Assembly (NCBI RefSeq): GCF_018310535.1
Contig: NZ_CP074102.1
Span: forward strand, 2,790,001-2,854,000
Length of the DNA stretch: 64,000 bases
Direction of reading: 5' to 3'
Origin: Streptomyces mirabilis
GTDB taxonomy: Bacteria; Actinomycetota; Actinomycetes; Streptomycetales; Streptomycetaceae
Of the stretch, positions 26,906 to 35,020 are shown piece by piece. The notes beneath the pieces are model-generated. The model ran no database searches. It was not told the origin of the DNA and saw only the letters and a list, made by a program, of their open reading frames with translations. The position numbers and the translations under genes were made by a program. Every line of letters starts with the position of its first letter. The stretch's first letter is position 1.

Positions 26906-29074
26906 TTACTTGTCCTTCTTTGTTGCCGTTCCCCCCTGCACGCCCTTCTTCAGGAAGCCCATGTCCTCGTAGAGGGGGGTCTGGAATCCGAAGGAACCGG
27001 CGTTGGCGAGGTTCAGGCGGGTGGCTGTGAGCTGGGGGCGCTGATAGAGGGGAATCGATCCGGCGGCGGCCCAGATCCGGGCGTCGGCCTTGCGGACCAG
27101 GGAACGCGACTCGTCCTCGTCCAGCGTCGCGATGGCCTGGTCGAAGAGCTGGTCGACCTGGTCGGTTCCGACCCTGGTGTAGTTCTGCTCGACGGCGAGG
27201 GAGCCGTCGGCTGCCGGGACCGGCTTCGCGTAGATCGGGCGGGCGTCGGTGGCGGGGAAGGCCGAGGCGGGCCAGGAGTACAGCGCCAGGTCGTACTGGC
27301 CTGAAGCGATGTGGTCCTTGAAATAGCTGTCGTCCGGCACCTTGGTCGTCTCGGTCCGGATGCCGATGCGCTCCAGCATCCGGGAGATCTGGTCGGCGAC
27401 CGTGCGCAGCGAGTCCGAACCGGGACCCGAGGGCAGGACGAAGCGCAGCGTCAGCGCCTTGCCGTCCTTGGCGAGCGCGCCGGCCGCGGCGCCCGCCGGG
27501 GCGGCCGTGCCCTTGGGCGCGTAGGCGCCCGGCGCTCCGCCCTGCCGGTTGTCCTTGGGGGCGTACTGCCTGCCGTCCAGGTGCTTGTCGGCCTGGTCGT
27601 CCGCGTGCTGCTTCCCCTGCTTATCGGCGTGGTCCTTCGGGTCCTTCTTGTCCCGGCCGGCTTCGCCGTTCTTGTCGTCCTCGCCGACGATGAACGTCCC
27701 GTCGTCCGCGTCGGCGTCGGAGTCCGCCTTCTTGCCCTCGGGCCCGGCCGCCTTGTCCTTGTCCTTCTTCTGCTGCTGCTCGTTCACCGGTCCCCCGGGC
27801 ACCCATCCGGCATCCGCCAGCAGCGCCTGCGCCTCCTTGGTGTCCTGACCGCCGAGCGCGCCGCTGTTGTCGGCGTAGGCCGGCTGGCCGGAGAGCGCGA
27901 GATGGCTGCCGACCGGGACGGCGGGCAGGCCCAGCGGGCCCAGGACGGCCTTGGCGAGTTCGTCGCGGTTGATGGCGCGGGCGACGGCGCGACGGACGCG
28001 CTCGTCGGCGAGCGGGCCCTCGGAGCCGTTCAGGGCCAGCTGGGTGTAGGCGGGCTCGAGGGACTTGCGGACCACGAAGTCGCGCAGGGCCGTCTGCTGA
28101 CGGGCGTACGTCGCGATCACCGCGCTCTGCTCCTTGCGGGCCTTGGTCTCGTCGGACGCGACCCCCGGACCCTGCGGCGGGGTGGTCCCCTTGTCGCGGG
28201 CGGCGAGCGTGATCCGGCCCGCCTCTTCGGGGTCGATCTCGGCCAGGTCGACCTTGTCGGCGGCGAGCGCCTCGGCCCGCTTGTCGCGCGGGACGGCGAC
28301 CAGCGCGATCTCGGAGAGCTTGGCGGGGCGGCCCCACCAGTGCGGGTTGCGGGTGAGGAGGACCTGGCCGTCCTTGTGGTCGATCTTCTGGAGGGTGAAC
28401 GGGCCCGCGGTGGCCTGGAGCTTGGTGCGCGCCCCGTCGTTGAAGGCGTCCGCGGTGCCCATCACGTCCTTGGGGTACAGCGGTGAGAAGAGCGACTTCC
28501 AGTCGGCGTAGGGGCGGCTGAAGGTGACGCGGACCTCCAGGTTGTTCTTGCCCTGCTCGATCTTCTCGATGCGGTCGTAGCCGGCGTTGCGGGCCGTCCA
28601 GTACGCGCTGTCCTTGCCGGACAGGGCACGCCACTGGGCGGCGAAGTCGGCGGCGCCGATCTCGCGGCCGTCGCTCCAGACGGCCTGCTGGTTGAGCTTG
28701 TAGAGGACGACCTGCTTGGGCTCGCTCTCGACGATCTTGGCCGATTCGAGGTAGTCGGGGTTGAGCTGGGGGATGCCGTTGGAGTCGAGGCGGTACAGGG
28801 ACGGCAGTACGGCGCCGGCGATCCGGGAGGTGCCGGCGTCGGCGTCCGCCTGGAAGGTGTTGAGGGTCTGCGGTACGGCGTCCACCGCCCACCGGAGGGT
28901 GCCGCCGTCCTCGATGCGGTCGCGGGTCGCGGGCGCGATGTCCTGCGCGGCGACGGGCTTGGCGACCTCCTCGTCCGCGCTGCACGCGGTGAGGGCGGGT
29001 ACCGCGAGTGCGCCCGCGGTGAGGAACGCGACCGAGCGCATCACCGCGCGCAGTCCGACGCCGTCGTGGGACAT
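26906..29074 (-). CDS. Orphan peptide-type substrate-binding lipoprotein with charged insert
   Basis: 722 residues, ATG 29074 with GGAGGT 10 bases upstream. Lipoprotein signal (VMRSVAFLTAGALAVPALTAC, cysteine near 31). SBP_bac_5 family: GGTLRWAVDAVPQTLNTFQ, RIAGAVLPSLYRLDSNG, RAVARAINRDELAKAVL. About 180 residues longer than its neighbours because of an insert at roughly 428-525, rich in Lys, Asp, Glu, His and Gln (QQQKKDKDKAAGPEGKK, then DHADKQGKQHADDQADKH). No permease or ATPase is adjacent, so it must share a transporter or act as a sensor. Own promoter and terminator. Confidence 0.9.
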   Translation of the reverse strand: MSHDGVGLRAVMRSVAFLTAGALAVPALTACSADEEVAKPVAAQDIAPATRDRIEDGGTLRWAVDAVPQTLNTFQADADAGTSRIAGAVLPSLYRLDSNGIPQLNPDYLESAKIVESEPKQVVLYKLNQQAVWSDGREIGAADFAAQWRALSGKDSAYWTARNAGYDRIEKIEQGKNNLEVRVTFSRPYADWKSLFSPLYPKDVMGTADAFNDGARTKLQATAGPFTLQKIDHKDGQVLLTRNPHWWGRPAKLSEIALVAVPRDKRAEALAADKVDLAEIDPEEAGRITLAARDKGTTPPQGPGVASDETKARKEQSAVIATYARQQTALRDFVVRKSLEPAYTQLALNGSEGPLADERVRRAVARAINRDELAKAVLGPLGLPAVPVGSHLALSGQPAYADNSGALGGQDTKEAQALLADAGWVPGGPVNEQQQKKDKDKAAGPEGKKADSDADADDGTFIVGEDDKNGEAGRDKKDPKDHADKQGKQHADDQADKHLDGRQYAPKDNRQGGAPGAYAPKGTAAPAGAAAGALAKDGKALTLRFVLPSGPGSDSLRTVADQISRMLERIGIRTETTKVPDDSYFKDHIASGQYDLALYSWPASAFPATDARPIYAKPVPAADGSLAVEQNYTRVGTDQVDQLFDQAIATLDEDESRSLVRKADARIWAAAGSIPLYQRPQLTATRLNLANAGSFGFQTPLYEDMGFLKKGVQGGTATKKDK

Positions 29075-29133
29075 CTCTGATACCTCCAGGACAAGCCGCT
29101 CCGCGGGCGAACAGGGTTTCTGATCATGTTTGG

Positions 29134-29147
29134 CGGTATATTTACCG
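29134..29147. promoter_or_regulatory. Candidate operator: CGGTA-TATT-TACCG
   Basis: Perfect 5-bp arms around an A/T centre in an A+T-rich patch 60 bases upstream of the orphan binding protein start. The arms resemble the repeat at 17603-17626. Tentative. Confidence 0.35.
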
Positions 29148-29265
29148 ATATAAGGAGTTGATCAGATCTACGGACCCACTGAAGAGGAAAGGGTTCGCCT
29201 GCCGGTGGCGACACGCGAGGAGCGAGAGCAAGCACACCCGTGCGGCGTAACGCCGGCCGACTCGA

Positions 29266-29350
29266 TTCAGCCCGTCCGGCGTTTGAGGACGAGACCGTTC
29301 AAGCCGAAGCGGGGGTCTGGGGGCGCAACCCCCAGGGGACGGCGCCCCCA
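29266..29350 (+). repeat. Dispersed Streptomyces intergenic repeat
   Basis: Contains CAGCCCGTCCGGCGTTTGAG, then GACGAG, and after a variable stretch GGGGGTCTGGGGGCGCAACC with a 7-bp hairpin (CTGGGGG / CCCCCAG at 29317-29335). From memory this two-part element occurs many times in Streptomyces genomes between genes. Here it separates the orphan binding protein promoter from the sdh promoter, so it need not be a terminator. Only one copy is in this window. Confidence 0.6.
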
Positions 29351-29380
29351 GCGCACGCCCGCCAATTGGTGCACGTCCCT

Positions 29381-29398
29381 TCACACCGGCAGGTGTGA
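29381..29398. promoter_or_regulatory. Candidate operator of the sdh operon: TCACACC-GGCA-GGTGTGA
   Basis: Perfect 7-bp inverted repeat with a 4-base spacer, 72 bases upstream of the first sdh operon gene. It is too short a stem, without a following U-run, to be a good terminator, and its length suits a dimeric regulator. Which regulator is unknown. Confidence 0.45.
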
Positions 29399-29469
29399 CG
29401 CGCAACACTCGCAGGCGCATGAACGTTGCCACCCAGGGCCCAGACGGCCCACGGAAGTGAGGTCACGTC

Positions 29470-29760
29470 ATGTCCGTGCAAGACGACCTGATGTCAGTGC
29501 AGCGCTGCCTCGAAGACCTGAACCGGTCGGTGGGCCGCCTGGAACAGCAAATCGGCAGCGGCGGGCTCGAGATGCGCCGCGTCCGTGCCGACGCCGACCA
29601 TCTGCGCGAGAGCGTCGCGCTGCTGCGCGAGACGGCCCACGGCGTCACCTCGCCGCGGCGCCCCGATCTCGTGGCCATCCCCGACACTCCGTACGACAAC
29701 GCCTTGTGGACGGACTCGGACGACGAGGGTCTCGGCGCCCGCGACCGGCACGCCCCCTGA
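29470..29760 (+). CDS. Small coiled-coil protein, first gene of the sdh operon
   Basis: 96 residues, ATG with GGAAGTGAGG upstream. Residues 1-60 are a predicted coiled coil (LMSVQRCLEDLNRSVGRLEQQIG, then MRRVRADADHLRESVALLRETA); the acidic tail (YDNALWTDSDDEGLGARD) is probably disordered. No enzyme motif. It lies 24 bases ahead of the membrane subunit gene. Mycobacterial Sdh1 operons also begin with a protein of about this size (Rv0250c, from memory), suggesting an accessory or assembly role for the complex. Inference only. Confidence 0.75.
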   Translation: MSVQDDLMSVQRCLEDLNRSVGRLEQQIGSGGLEMRRVRADADHLRESVALLRETAHGVTSPRRPDLVAIPDTPYDNALWTDSDDEGLGARDRHAP

Positions 29761-29784
29761 CCCGACCCCGACCGGAGCTCTCCC

Positions 29785-30606
29785 TTGACCACTGGTACGG
29801 AACCACATCCGAACAGCGGCGGCGTACGGACCGGTACGCGCGCCGCGATCACCGCCCCGCATCTGCGCACCGACCGCTGGTGGCTGGCGCCCGCCGTCAC
29901 CGCGGTCGGGCTGCTGGCCTTCGTGGTGTACTCGACCTGGCGCGCGTTCGCGGACACGAACTACTACTCGGCGCCGTACGTCTCGCCGTTCTACTCGCCC
30001 TGTCTGGCCGAGCGGTGCCGGACGATGCACGCGGGCCCGAACGCGGACCTCTTCGGGAGCTGGTGGGGCATCTCCCCCGCCATCATCATCCTGATCTTCC
30101 CGCTCGGCTTCAGGCTGACCTGCTACTACTACCGCAAGGCCTACTACCGCGGCTTCTGGCTGTCGCCCCCGGCCTGCGCGGTGGCGGAACCGCACAAGAA
30201 GTACACCGGCGAGACCCGCTTCCCGCTCATCCTGCAGAACATCCACCGGTACTTCTTCTACGCCGCGATCGTCGTCGCCGGGATCCTGACCTACGACACC
30301 GTGCTCTCCTTCCGCGACGAGCACTACCGCTGGGGCCACATGGGCCTGGGCACCCTGGTCTTCCTGCTCAACATCACGCTGATCTGGGCGTACACCCTGT
30401 CCTGCCACTCCTGCCGGCACATCGTCGGCGGCAAGCTCAAGCACTTCTCCAAACATCCCGTGCGGTACCGGATGTGGCAGTGGGTCGGGAAGCTGAACGC
30501 CCGTCACATGCTGCTCGCGTGGGCGTCGCTGATCAGCGTGGCGCTCGCCGACTTCTACGTGTATCTGCTCGCGTCCGGCGCCTTCGACGATCCGCGCTTC
30601 TTCTAG
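29785..30606 (+). CDS. Succinate dehydrogenase membrane anchor subunit (Sdh1-type)
   Basis: 273 residues from TTG 29785 with GGAG about 10 bases upstream. Five hydrophobic segments (WWLAPAVTAVGLLAFVVYSTW, SWWGISPAIIILIFPLGFRLTCYYY, IHRYFFYAAIVVAGILTYDTVL, MGLGTLVFLLNITLIWAYTLSCHSC, LLAWASLISVALADFYVYLLASG). Histidines in NIHRYFF, YRWGHMG, CHSCRH and ARHMLL are candidate haem ligands. The single large anchor in place of separate SdhC and SdhD, and the length of 273, match my memory of mycobacterial Rv0249c. It would pass electrons from the iron-sulfur subunit to menaquinone in the cytoplasmic membrane. Confidence 0.88.
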   Translation: MTTGTEPHPNSGGVRTGTRAAITAPHLRTDRWWLAPAVTAVGLLAFVVYSTWRAFADTNYYSAPYVSPFYSPCLAERCRTMHAGPNADLFGSWWGISPAIIILIFPLGFRLTCYYYRKAYYRGFWLSPPACAVAEPHKKYTGETRFPLILQNIHRYFFYAAIVVAGILTYDTVLSFRDEHYRWGHMGLGTLVFLLNITLIWAYTLSCHSCRHIVGGKLKHFSKHPVRYRMWQWVGKLNARHMLLAWASLISVALADFYVYLLASGAFDDPRFF

Positions 30607-30623
30607 ATGAGTGGGGCCTTCTG

Positions 30624-32567
30624 ATGTCCGTGGTCGACCGGCAGGAGTGGGACGTCGTCGTGGTCGGTGCCGGGGGCGCCGGACTGCGCGCCGCCATCGA
30701 GGCGCGCGAACGAGGCGCCCGTACGGCCGTGATCTGCAAGTCGCTGTTCGGCAAGGCGCACACGGTGATGGCCGAAGGCGGCATCGCGGCGGCCATGGCC
30801 AACGCCAACGAGCACGACAACTGGCAGGTCCATTTTCGCGACACCATGCGGGGCGGCAAGTTCCTCAACCAGTGGCGGATGGCCGAACTGCACGCGCAGG
30901 AGGCCCCGGACCGGGTGTGGGAGCTGGAGACCTGGGGCGCCCTCTTCGACCGTACGAAGGACGGGCGGATCTCGCAGCGCAACTTCGGCGGCCACGAGTA
31001 CCCACGGCTCGCACACGTCGGCGACCGGACCGGGCTCGAGCTCATCCGGACTCTCCAGCAGAAGATCGTGTCGCTCCAGCAGGAGGACATGAAGGAGACG
31101 GGCGAGTACGAGAGCCGGCTGAAGGTGTATCAGGAGTGCACCGTCACAAGGGTGCTGAAGGACGGCAGTCGCGTCTCCGGGGCGTTCTGCTACGAGCGCG
31201 AGTCCGGGCGCTTCTTCGTGCTCGAAGCTCCCTCCGTCGTCATCGCCACCGGCGGTATCGGCAAGTCGTTCAAGGTGACGTCGAACTCGTGGGAGTACAC
31301 GGGCGACGGACACGCCCTCGCGCTGCTCGCCGGAGCGCCGCTGCTCAACATGGAATTCGTGCAGTTCCATCCGACGGGCATGGTCTGGCCACCGTCGGTG
31401 AAGGGGATCCTGGTCACCGAGTCGGTGCGCGGGGACGGCGGGGTGCTCAGGAACTCCGAGGGCAAGCGGTTCATGTTCGAGTACATCCCGGACGTCTTCA
31501 AGGAGAAGTACGCGCAGTCCGAGGAGGAGGGCGACCGCTGGTACGAGGACCCGGACCACAACCGGCGTCCCCCGGAGCTGCTGCCGCGTGACGAGGTCGC
31601 CCGCGCCATCAACTCCGAGGTGAAGGCGGGTCGCGGGTCACCGCACGGCGGGGTCTTCCTCGATGTGTCGACCCGGATGCCCGCCGAGGTGATCAGGCGC
31701 CGGCTGCCCTCCATGTACCACCAGTTCAAGGAGCTCGCGGACGTCGACATCACGGCGGAGGCGATGGAGGTCGGGCCCACCTGTCACTACGTGATGGGCG
31801 GCATCGCGGTCGAGTCGGACTCGGCCGCCGCGCGCGGCGTACCGGGGCTGTTCGCCGCCGGTGAGGTCGCGGGCGGCATGCACGGTTCCAACCGGCTCGG
31901 CGGCAACTCCCTCTCCGACCTGCTGGTCTTCGGGCGACGGGCGGGACTGCACGCCGCCGAGTACGCCGCCGACCTGGCCGGGGACCGCCCGCCCGTGGAC
32001 GACATCCAGATCGACACGGCGGCGGCCGAGGCCCTGCGGCCCTTCTCGGCCGAGGGTCCGGAGCCCGGTACGGAGAGCGGACGCCCGCCCGAGAACCCCT
32101 ACACCCTCCACCAGGAACTCCAGCAGACCATGAACGACCTGGTCGGCATCATCCGCCGCGAGGCCGAGATGGAACAGGCCCTGGAGAAACTCGCGGAGCT
32201 GCGGGTACGGGCACGGCGGGCCGGAGTCGAGGGCCACCGGCAGTTCAACCCCGGCTGGCACCTCGCCCTCGACCTGCGCAACATGCTCCTGGTCAGCGAG
32301 TGCGTGGCCCGCGCCGCCCTGGAGCGCACGGAGTCACGCGGCGGCCACACCCGCGAGGACCATCCGACGATGGAGCGGACCTGGCGTCGCGTCAACCTCC
32401 TGTGTCAACTCACGGATCCCACGGGCGGGTTGGCGGCCACCGACCCGGTGCACGGCCAGATCGACCTCAGCCGCGAGAGCACCGAACCCATTCGTCCCGA
32501 CCTGCTCGCCCTCTTCGAGAAGGAGGAGCTGGTCAAGTACCTCGCCGAAGAGGAGCTCTACGAGTGA
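30624..32567 (+). CDS. sdhA: Succinate dehydrogenase/fumarate reductase flavoprotein subunit
   Basis: 647 residues from ATG 30624; the frame is open far upstream, but homology begins at MSVVDRQEWDVVVVGAGGAGLRAAIEA, the FAD-binding GxGxxG fold. HTVMAEGGIAAAM is the usual segment near the covalent FAD site. Active-site elements are FVQFHPTGM, a catalytic Arg region LLPRDEVARAI, and MEVGPTCHYVMGGIAV with NRLGGNSLSDLLVFGRRAG. Oxidises succinate to fumarate (or the reverse). It starts 18 bases after the anchor gene and overlaps sdhB by 4 bases. Confidence 0.95.
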   Translation: MSVVDRQEWDVVVVGAGGAGLRAAIEARERGARTAVICKSLFGKAHTVMAEGGIAAAMANANEHDNWQVHFRDTMRGGKFLNQWRMAELHAQEAPDRVWELETWGALFDRTKDGRISQRNFGGHEYPRLAHVGDRTGLELIRTLQQKIVSLQQEDMKETGEYESRLKVYQECTVTRVLKDGSRVSGAFCYERESGRFFVLEAPSVVIATGGIGKSFKVTSNSWEYTGDGHALALLAGAPLLNMEFVQFHPTGMVWPPSVKGILVTESVRGDGGVLRNSEGKRFMFEYIPDVFKEKYAQSEEEGDRWYEDPDHNRRPPELLPRDEVARAINSEVKAGRGSPHGGVFLDVSTRMPAEVIRRRLPSMYHQFKELADVDITAEAMEVGPTCHYVMGGIAVESDSAAARGVPGLFAAGEVAGGMHGSNRLGGNSLSDLLVFGRRAGLHAAEYAADLAGDRPPVDDIQIDTAAAEALRPFSAEGPEPGTESGRPPENPYTLHQELQQTMNDLVGIIRREAEMEQALEKLAELRVRARRAGVEGHRQFNPGWHLALDLRNMLLVSECVARAALERTESRGGHTREDHPTMERTWRRVNLLCQLTDPTGGLAATDPVHGQIDLSRESTEPIRPDLLALFEKEELVKYLAEEELYE

Positions 32568-33340
32568 GCAGCTACGAGGCCCGCTTCAAGGTGTGGCGCG
32601 GGGATGCGAAGGGCGGCGGCCTGGAGGACTTCGCGGTCGAGGTCAACGACGGTGAGGTGGTGCTGGACATCATCCACCGGCTCCAGGCGACCCAGGCCCC
32701 GGACCTGGCCGTCCGCTGGAACTGCAAGGCGGGCAAGTGCGGTTCGTGCTCGGCGGAGATCAACGGGCGCCCCCGGCTGATGTGCATGACGCGCATGTCG
32801 GTGTTCACGCGGGAGGAGACGATCACCGTCACACCGCTGCGCGCCTTCCCGGTCGTAAGGGATCTCGTCACGGACGTCGGCTTCAACTACGCGAAGGCGC
32901 GGCAGGTCCCCGCGTTCGTCCCCCCGGCCGGTCTCGGCCCCGGCGAGTACCGCATGCAGCAGGAGGACGTGGACCGCTCGCAGGAGTTCCGCAAGTGCAT
33001 CGAGTGCTTCCTGTGCCAGGACACCTGCCATGTCGTGCGCGATCACGAGGAGAACAAAGCGGCGTTCGCGGGCCCGCGCTTCCTGATGCGCGTCGCCGAA
33101 CTGGACATGCACCCGCTGGACTCGGCCGCCGACACCGGCCTGGACCGCAAGCGCACCGCCCAGGACGAACACGGCCTCGGCTACTGCAACATCACCAAGT
33201 GCTGCACGGAGGTCTGCCCCGAGGGCATCAAGATCACGGACAACGCCCTGATCCCCCTGAAGGAACGGGCGGTCGACCGCAAGTACGACCCGCTGGTGTG
33301 GCTGGGGTCGAAGATCAGGAGGCGGGATTCGTCGTCGTAG
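32564..33340 (+). CDS. sdhB: Succinate dehydrogenase/fumarate reductase iron-sulfur subunit
   Basis: 258 residues. GTG 32564 overlaps the sdhA stop (GTGA). N-terminal plant-type ferredoxin domain with [2Fe-2S] cysteines in WNCKAGKCGSCSAEING and LMCMTRM. C-terminal domain with CIECFLCQDTCHV and CNITKCCTEVCPEG for the [4Fe-4S] and [3Fe-4S] clusters. It relays electrons from FAD to the membrane anchor. Its last 26 bases overlap the converging minus-strand gene that ends at 33315. Confidence 0.95.
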   Translation: MSSYEARFKVWRGDAKGGGLEDFAVEVNDGEVVLDIIHRLQATQAPDLAVRWNCKAGKCGSCSAEINGRPRLMCMTRMSVFTREETITVTPLRAFPVVRDLVTDVGFNYAKARQVPAFVPPAGLGPGEYRMQQEDVDRSQEFRKCIECFLCQDTCHVVRDHEENKAAFAGPRFLMRVAELDMHPLDSAADTGLDRKRTAQDEHGLGYCNITKCCTEVCPEGIKITDNALIPLKERAVDRKYDPLVWLGSKIRRRDSSS

Positions 33341-33656
33341 GAGCGGTGGGGCCGCGGCGGCGGTCTCGGGTCGCCCGGTACATCAGGGCGGCCCCGGTGA
33401 TCAGGCCCGCGCCGCTCACGACGGCGACGGCGAACTGGAGGAAGCCGGGGCCTGGGAAGGCCAGACTCAGCGACTCGAGGGCGAGAGCCGCCGTCAGCAC
33501 CAGCGCGCCCTGGCCCCACAGGCGGCGCCGGACGACGGGGCGACGCTCCCAGCCCGGCACCCGGCCGCCGCGCACGGCGACGATCCCGACGGCCGCCGCG
33601 AGTCCGAGGACCACGCCCTCGCCGAGGCCTGCGGCGAAGAGCCAGGGCCCTGTCAT
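33315..33656 (-). CDS. Small membrane protein, 113 residues
   Basis: ATG 33656 overlaps the upstream membrane protein stop by 4 bases (ATGA). Three hydrophobic segments: GPWLFAAGLGEGVVLGLAAAVGIVAV, LWGQGALVLTAALALESLSLAF and LQFAVAVVSGAGLITGAALMYRA. Basic loops on the cytoplasmic side. No known motif. With the upstream gene it forms a two-gene unit, and the two share a similar layout (a GW motif then WRR/PKLWG), so they may form one complex. Its 3' end overlaps sdhB by 26 bases. Confidence 0.75.
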   Translation of the reverse strand: MTGPWLFAAGLGEGVVLGLAAAVGIVAVRGGRVPGWERRPVVRRRLWGQGALVLTAALALESLSLAFPGPGFLQFAVAVVSGAGLITGAALMYRATRDRRRGPTAPTTTNPAS

Positions 33657-33964
33657 CGGCGTTCGGGGGCGTCGGCGCGACCGGGACTCCGGGAGGCTAT
33701 CTGGAGCACGAGCCCCGCGATGAACAGGGCCATACCGGTCATCGCGAAGGGCGCCATGCCGAGGTCGGGCCCTCGGAACGGGCCGATGAACAAGTACAGG
33801 GACATCCCGACGGCCCCCACCACCGAGCCGTACCCCCACAGCTTCGGCCGGAAGACACGGGGGCGCAGCCAGGGCGGCACCCAGCCCGTGACGATCCCGG
33901 CGATCCCCATCAGCGCCGCGCCGGTCATGGCCAGCGCGGCGAAGGCCACCAGATACAGGTGCAC
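33653..33964 (-). CDS. Small membrane protein, 103 residues
   Basis: GTG 33964 with GGGGAAG 3-9 bases upstream. Three hydrophobic segments (LYLVAFAALAMTGAALMGIAGIVTGW, LWGYGSVVGAVGMSLYLFIG, APFAMTGMALFIAGLVLQIA). No motif recognised. Translationally coupled to the next gene (ATGA overlap). Codon bias is normal for the genome. The function is unknown. Confidence 0.75.
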   Translation of the reverse strand: MHLYLVAFAALAMTGAALMGIAGIVTGWVPPWLRPRVFRPKLWGYGSVVGAVGMSLYLFIGPFRGPDLGMAPFAMTGMALFIAGLVLQIASRSPGRADAPERR

Positions 33965-34012
33965 GGGCTTCCCCCTCCCCCAGAGCGCGCCGAACCGGCG
34001 CGCGCCCTCAGA

Positions 34013-35020
34013 TCATGGCACGGGGTTCTCCAGCAGCGTGAGGGTCTGCCCGATGCTGTGTTCCGCGATCGCCCGCATGAACTCCGGATCCGGGAAGTCG
34101 CCGTCGAGGAGCCGGAGCGGGCCCGCGACCAGTGAGAGGTGCATGGCCAGGCGGTAGAGGCGCAGCCGGTCCTCGTCGAGGCCGTCGGCGCGCAGTGCTG
34201 CGTAGGCGTCGTAGCCGTGGTGGAAGCGCTGTCGCAGGAAGACGTGCTCCCACTCGGCGTCGAAGTAGAGCAGGCCCTCGATGTCGATGAGGACGGGGTG
34301 GCCGTGCTCGTCCACGAGCACGTGGTCCGGGCCGAGTTCGCCATGGACCAGGCCGACGCGGCTGCGCGGGCGGACCCTCTCGGCGAGGGTGTGCAGACGG
34401 TCGTGCAGGGCCTCGCGTACGGCGGCGATCCGGGGGTCGCGTGCGCTGGCCTCCGCCAGGTCGGCCAGCGCCCGTTCGAGGACGACCTGCTCGCACGAAC
34501 CGCCGTGCGCGCTGCCGCCGTTGTCGACGACGGCGACCTTTCCGTGGCGTGGTGCGGGGTGGGCGTGCAGGGTGCGCAGGGCCTCGGCCAGTTCCCGCAG
34601 GGGCCCCGCGGCGGCCTCGGGGTCGCGGTGCAGCAGGTCCTCCAGGCTGCCGCCGCGTATGTCCTCCACCACGGCAACGTCCGAGGGCACGCGCGTGTGT
34701 GTGCGGTCGGCGAACAGCAGGCGGGGGGTGCGGATGCCGAGGGCGGTGAGTCTGTCGTACGCGGCGGTGAAGAGGTCGAGCCCGGAGGCGTGCGAGAAGG
34801 AGTCTCGGGGGTCCGCCGGCTCCGCGTCCCAGTAGTCCTCGGCCGGGTCCCAGACATAGGCGACCGCGCTGGAGCCGTCGTCGAGGAGGAGCCGGTAGAC
34901 ACCCTTCTTGCTGCCGCCGCGCAGACGGGTGACAGCGGTGAGCGTCCGGGCCGGGCCGAGGGCGGCACGGGCGAGGGGCGCCAGCTCGTCCCTCGTGAGC
35001 GGTCTGCGGGTGACCGTCAC
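34013..35020 (-). CDS. APH-family phosphotransferase
   Basis: 335 residues. GTG 35020 overlaps the upstream gene's stop by 4 bases (GTGA). Kinase fold of the aminoglycoside phosphotransferase/choline kinase family: RLRGGSKKGVYRLLLDDGSSAVAYVW (nucleotide-binding Lys is replaced or shifted), catalytic loop LVHGELGPDHVLVDEHG (HGE in place of the usual HGD, with N replaced by H), and metal-binding LIDIEGLLYFDAEWE in place of IDFE/IDWE. These changes make activity on a classical antibiotic uncertain. Coupled to a GH18-like membrane protein. Confidence 0.82.
   Translation of the reverse strand: MTVTRRPLTRDELAPLARAALGPARTLTAVTRLRGGSKKGVYRLLLDDGSSAVAYVWDPAEDYWDAEPADPRDSFSHASGLDLFTAAYDRLTALGIRTPRLLFADRTHTRVPSDVAVVEDIRGGSLEDLLHRDPEAAAGPLRELAEALRTLHAHPAPRHGKVAVVDNGGSAHGGSCEQVVLERALADLAEASARDPRIAAVREALHDRLHTLAERVRPRSRVGLVHGELGPDHVLVDEHGHPVLIDIEGLLYFDAEWEHVFLRQRFHHGYDAYAALRADGLDEDRLRLYRLAMHLSLVAGPLRLLDGDFPDPEFMRAIAEHSIGQTLTLLENPVP

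Noticed and set aside
29205..30623. Long upstream extension of the sdhA frame
   Set aside because: It overlaps the coiled-coil and anchor genes in another frame; flavoprotein homology starts at ATG 30624.
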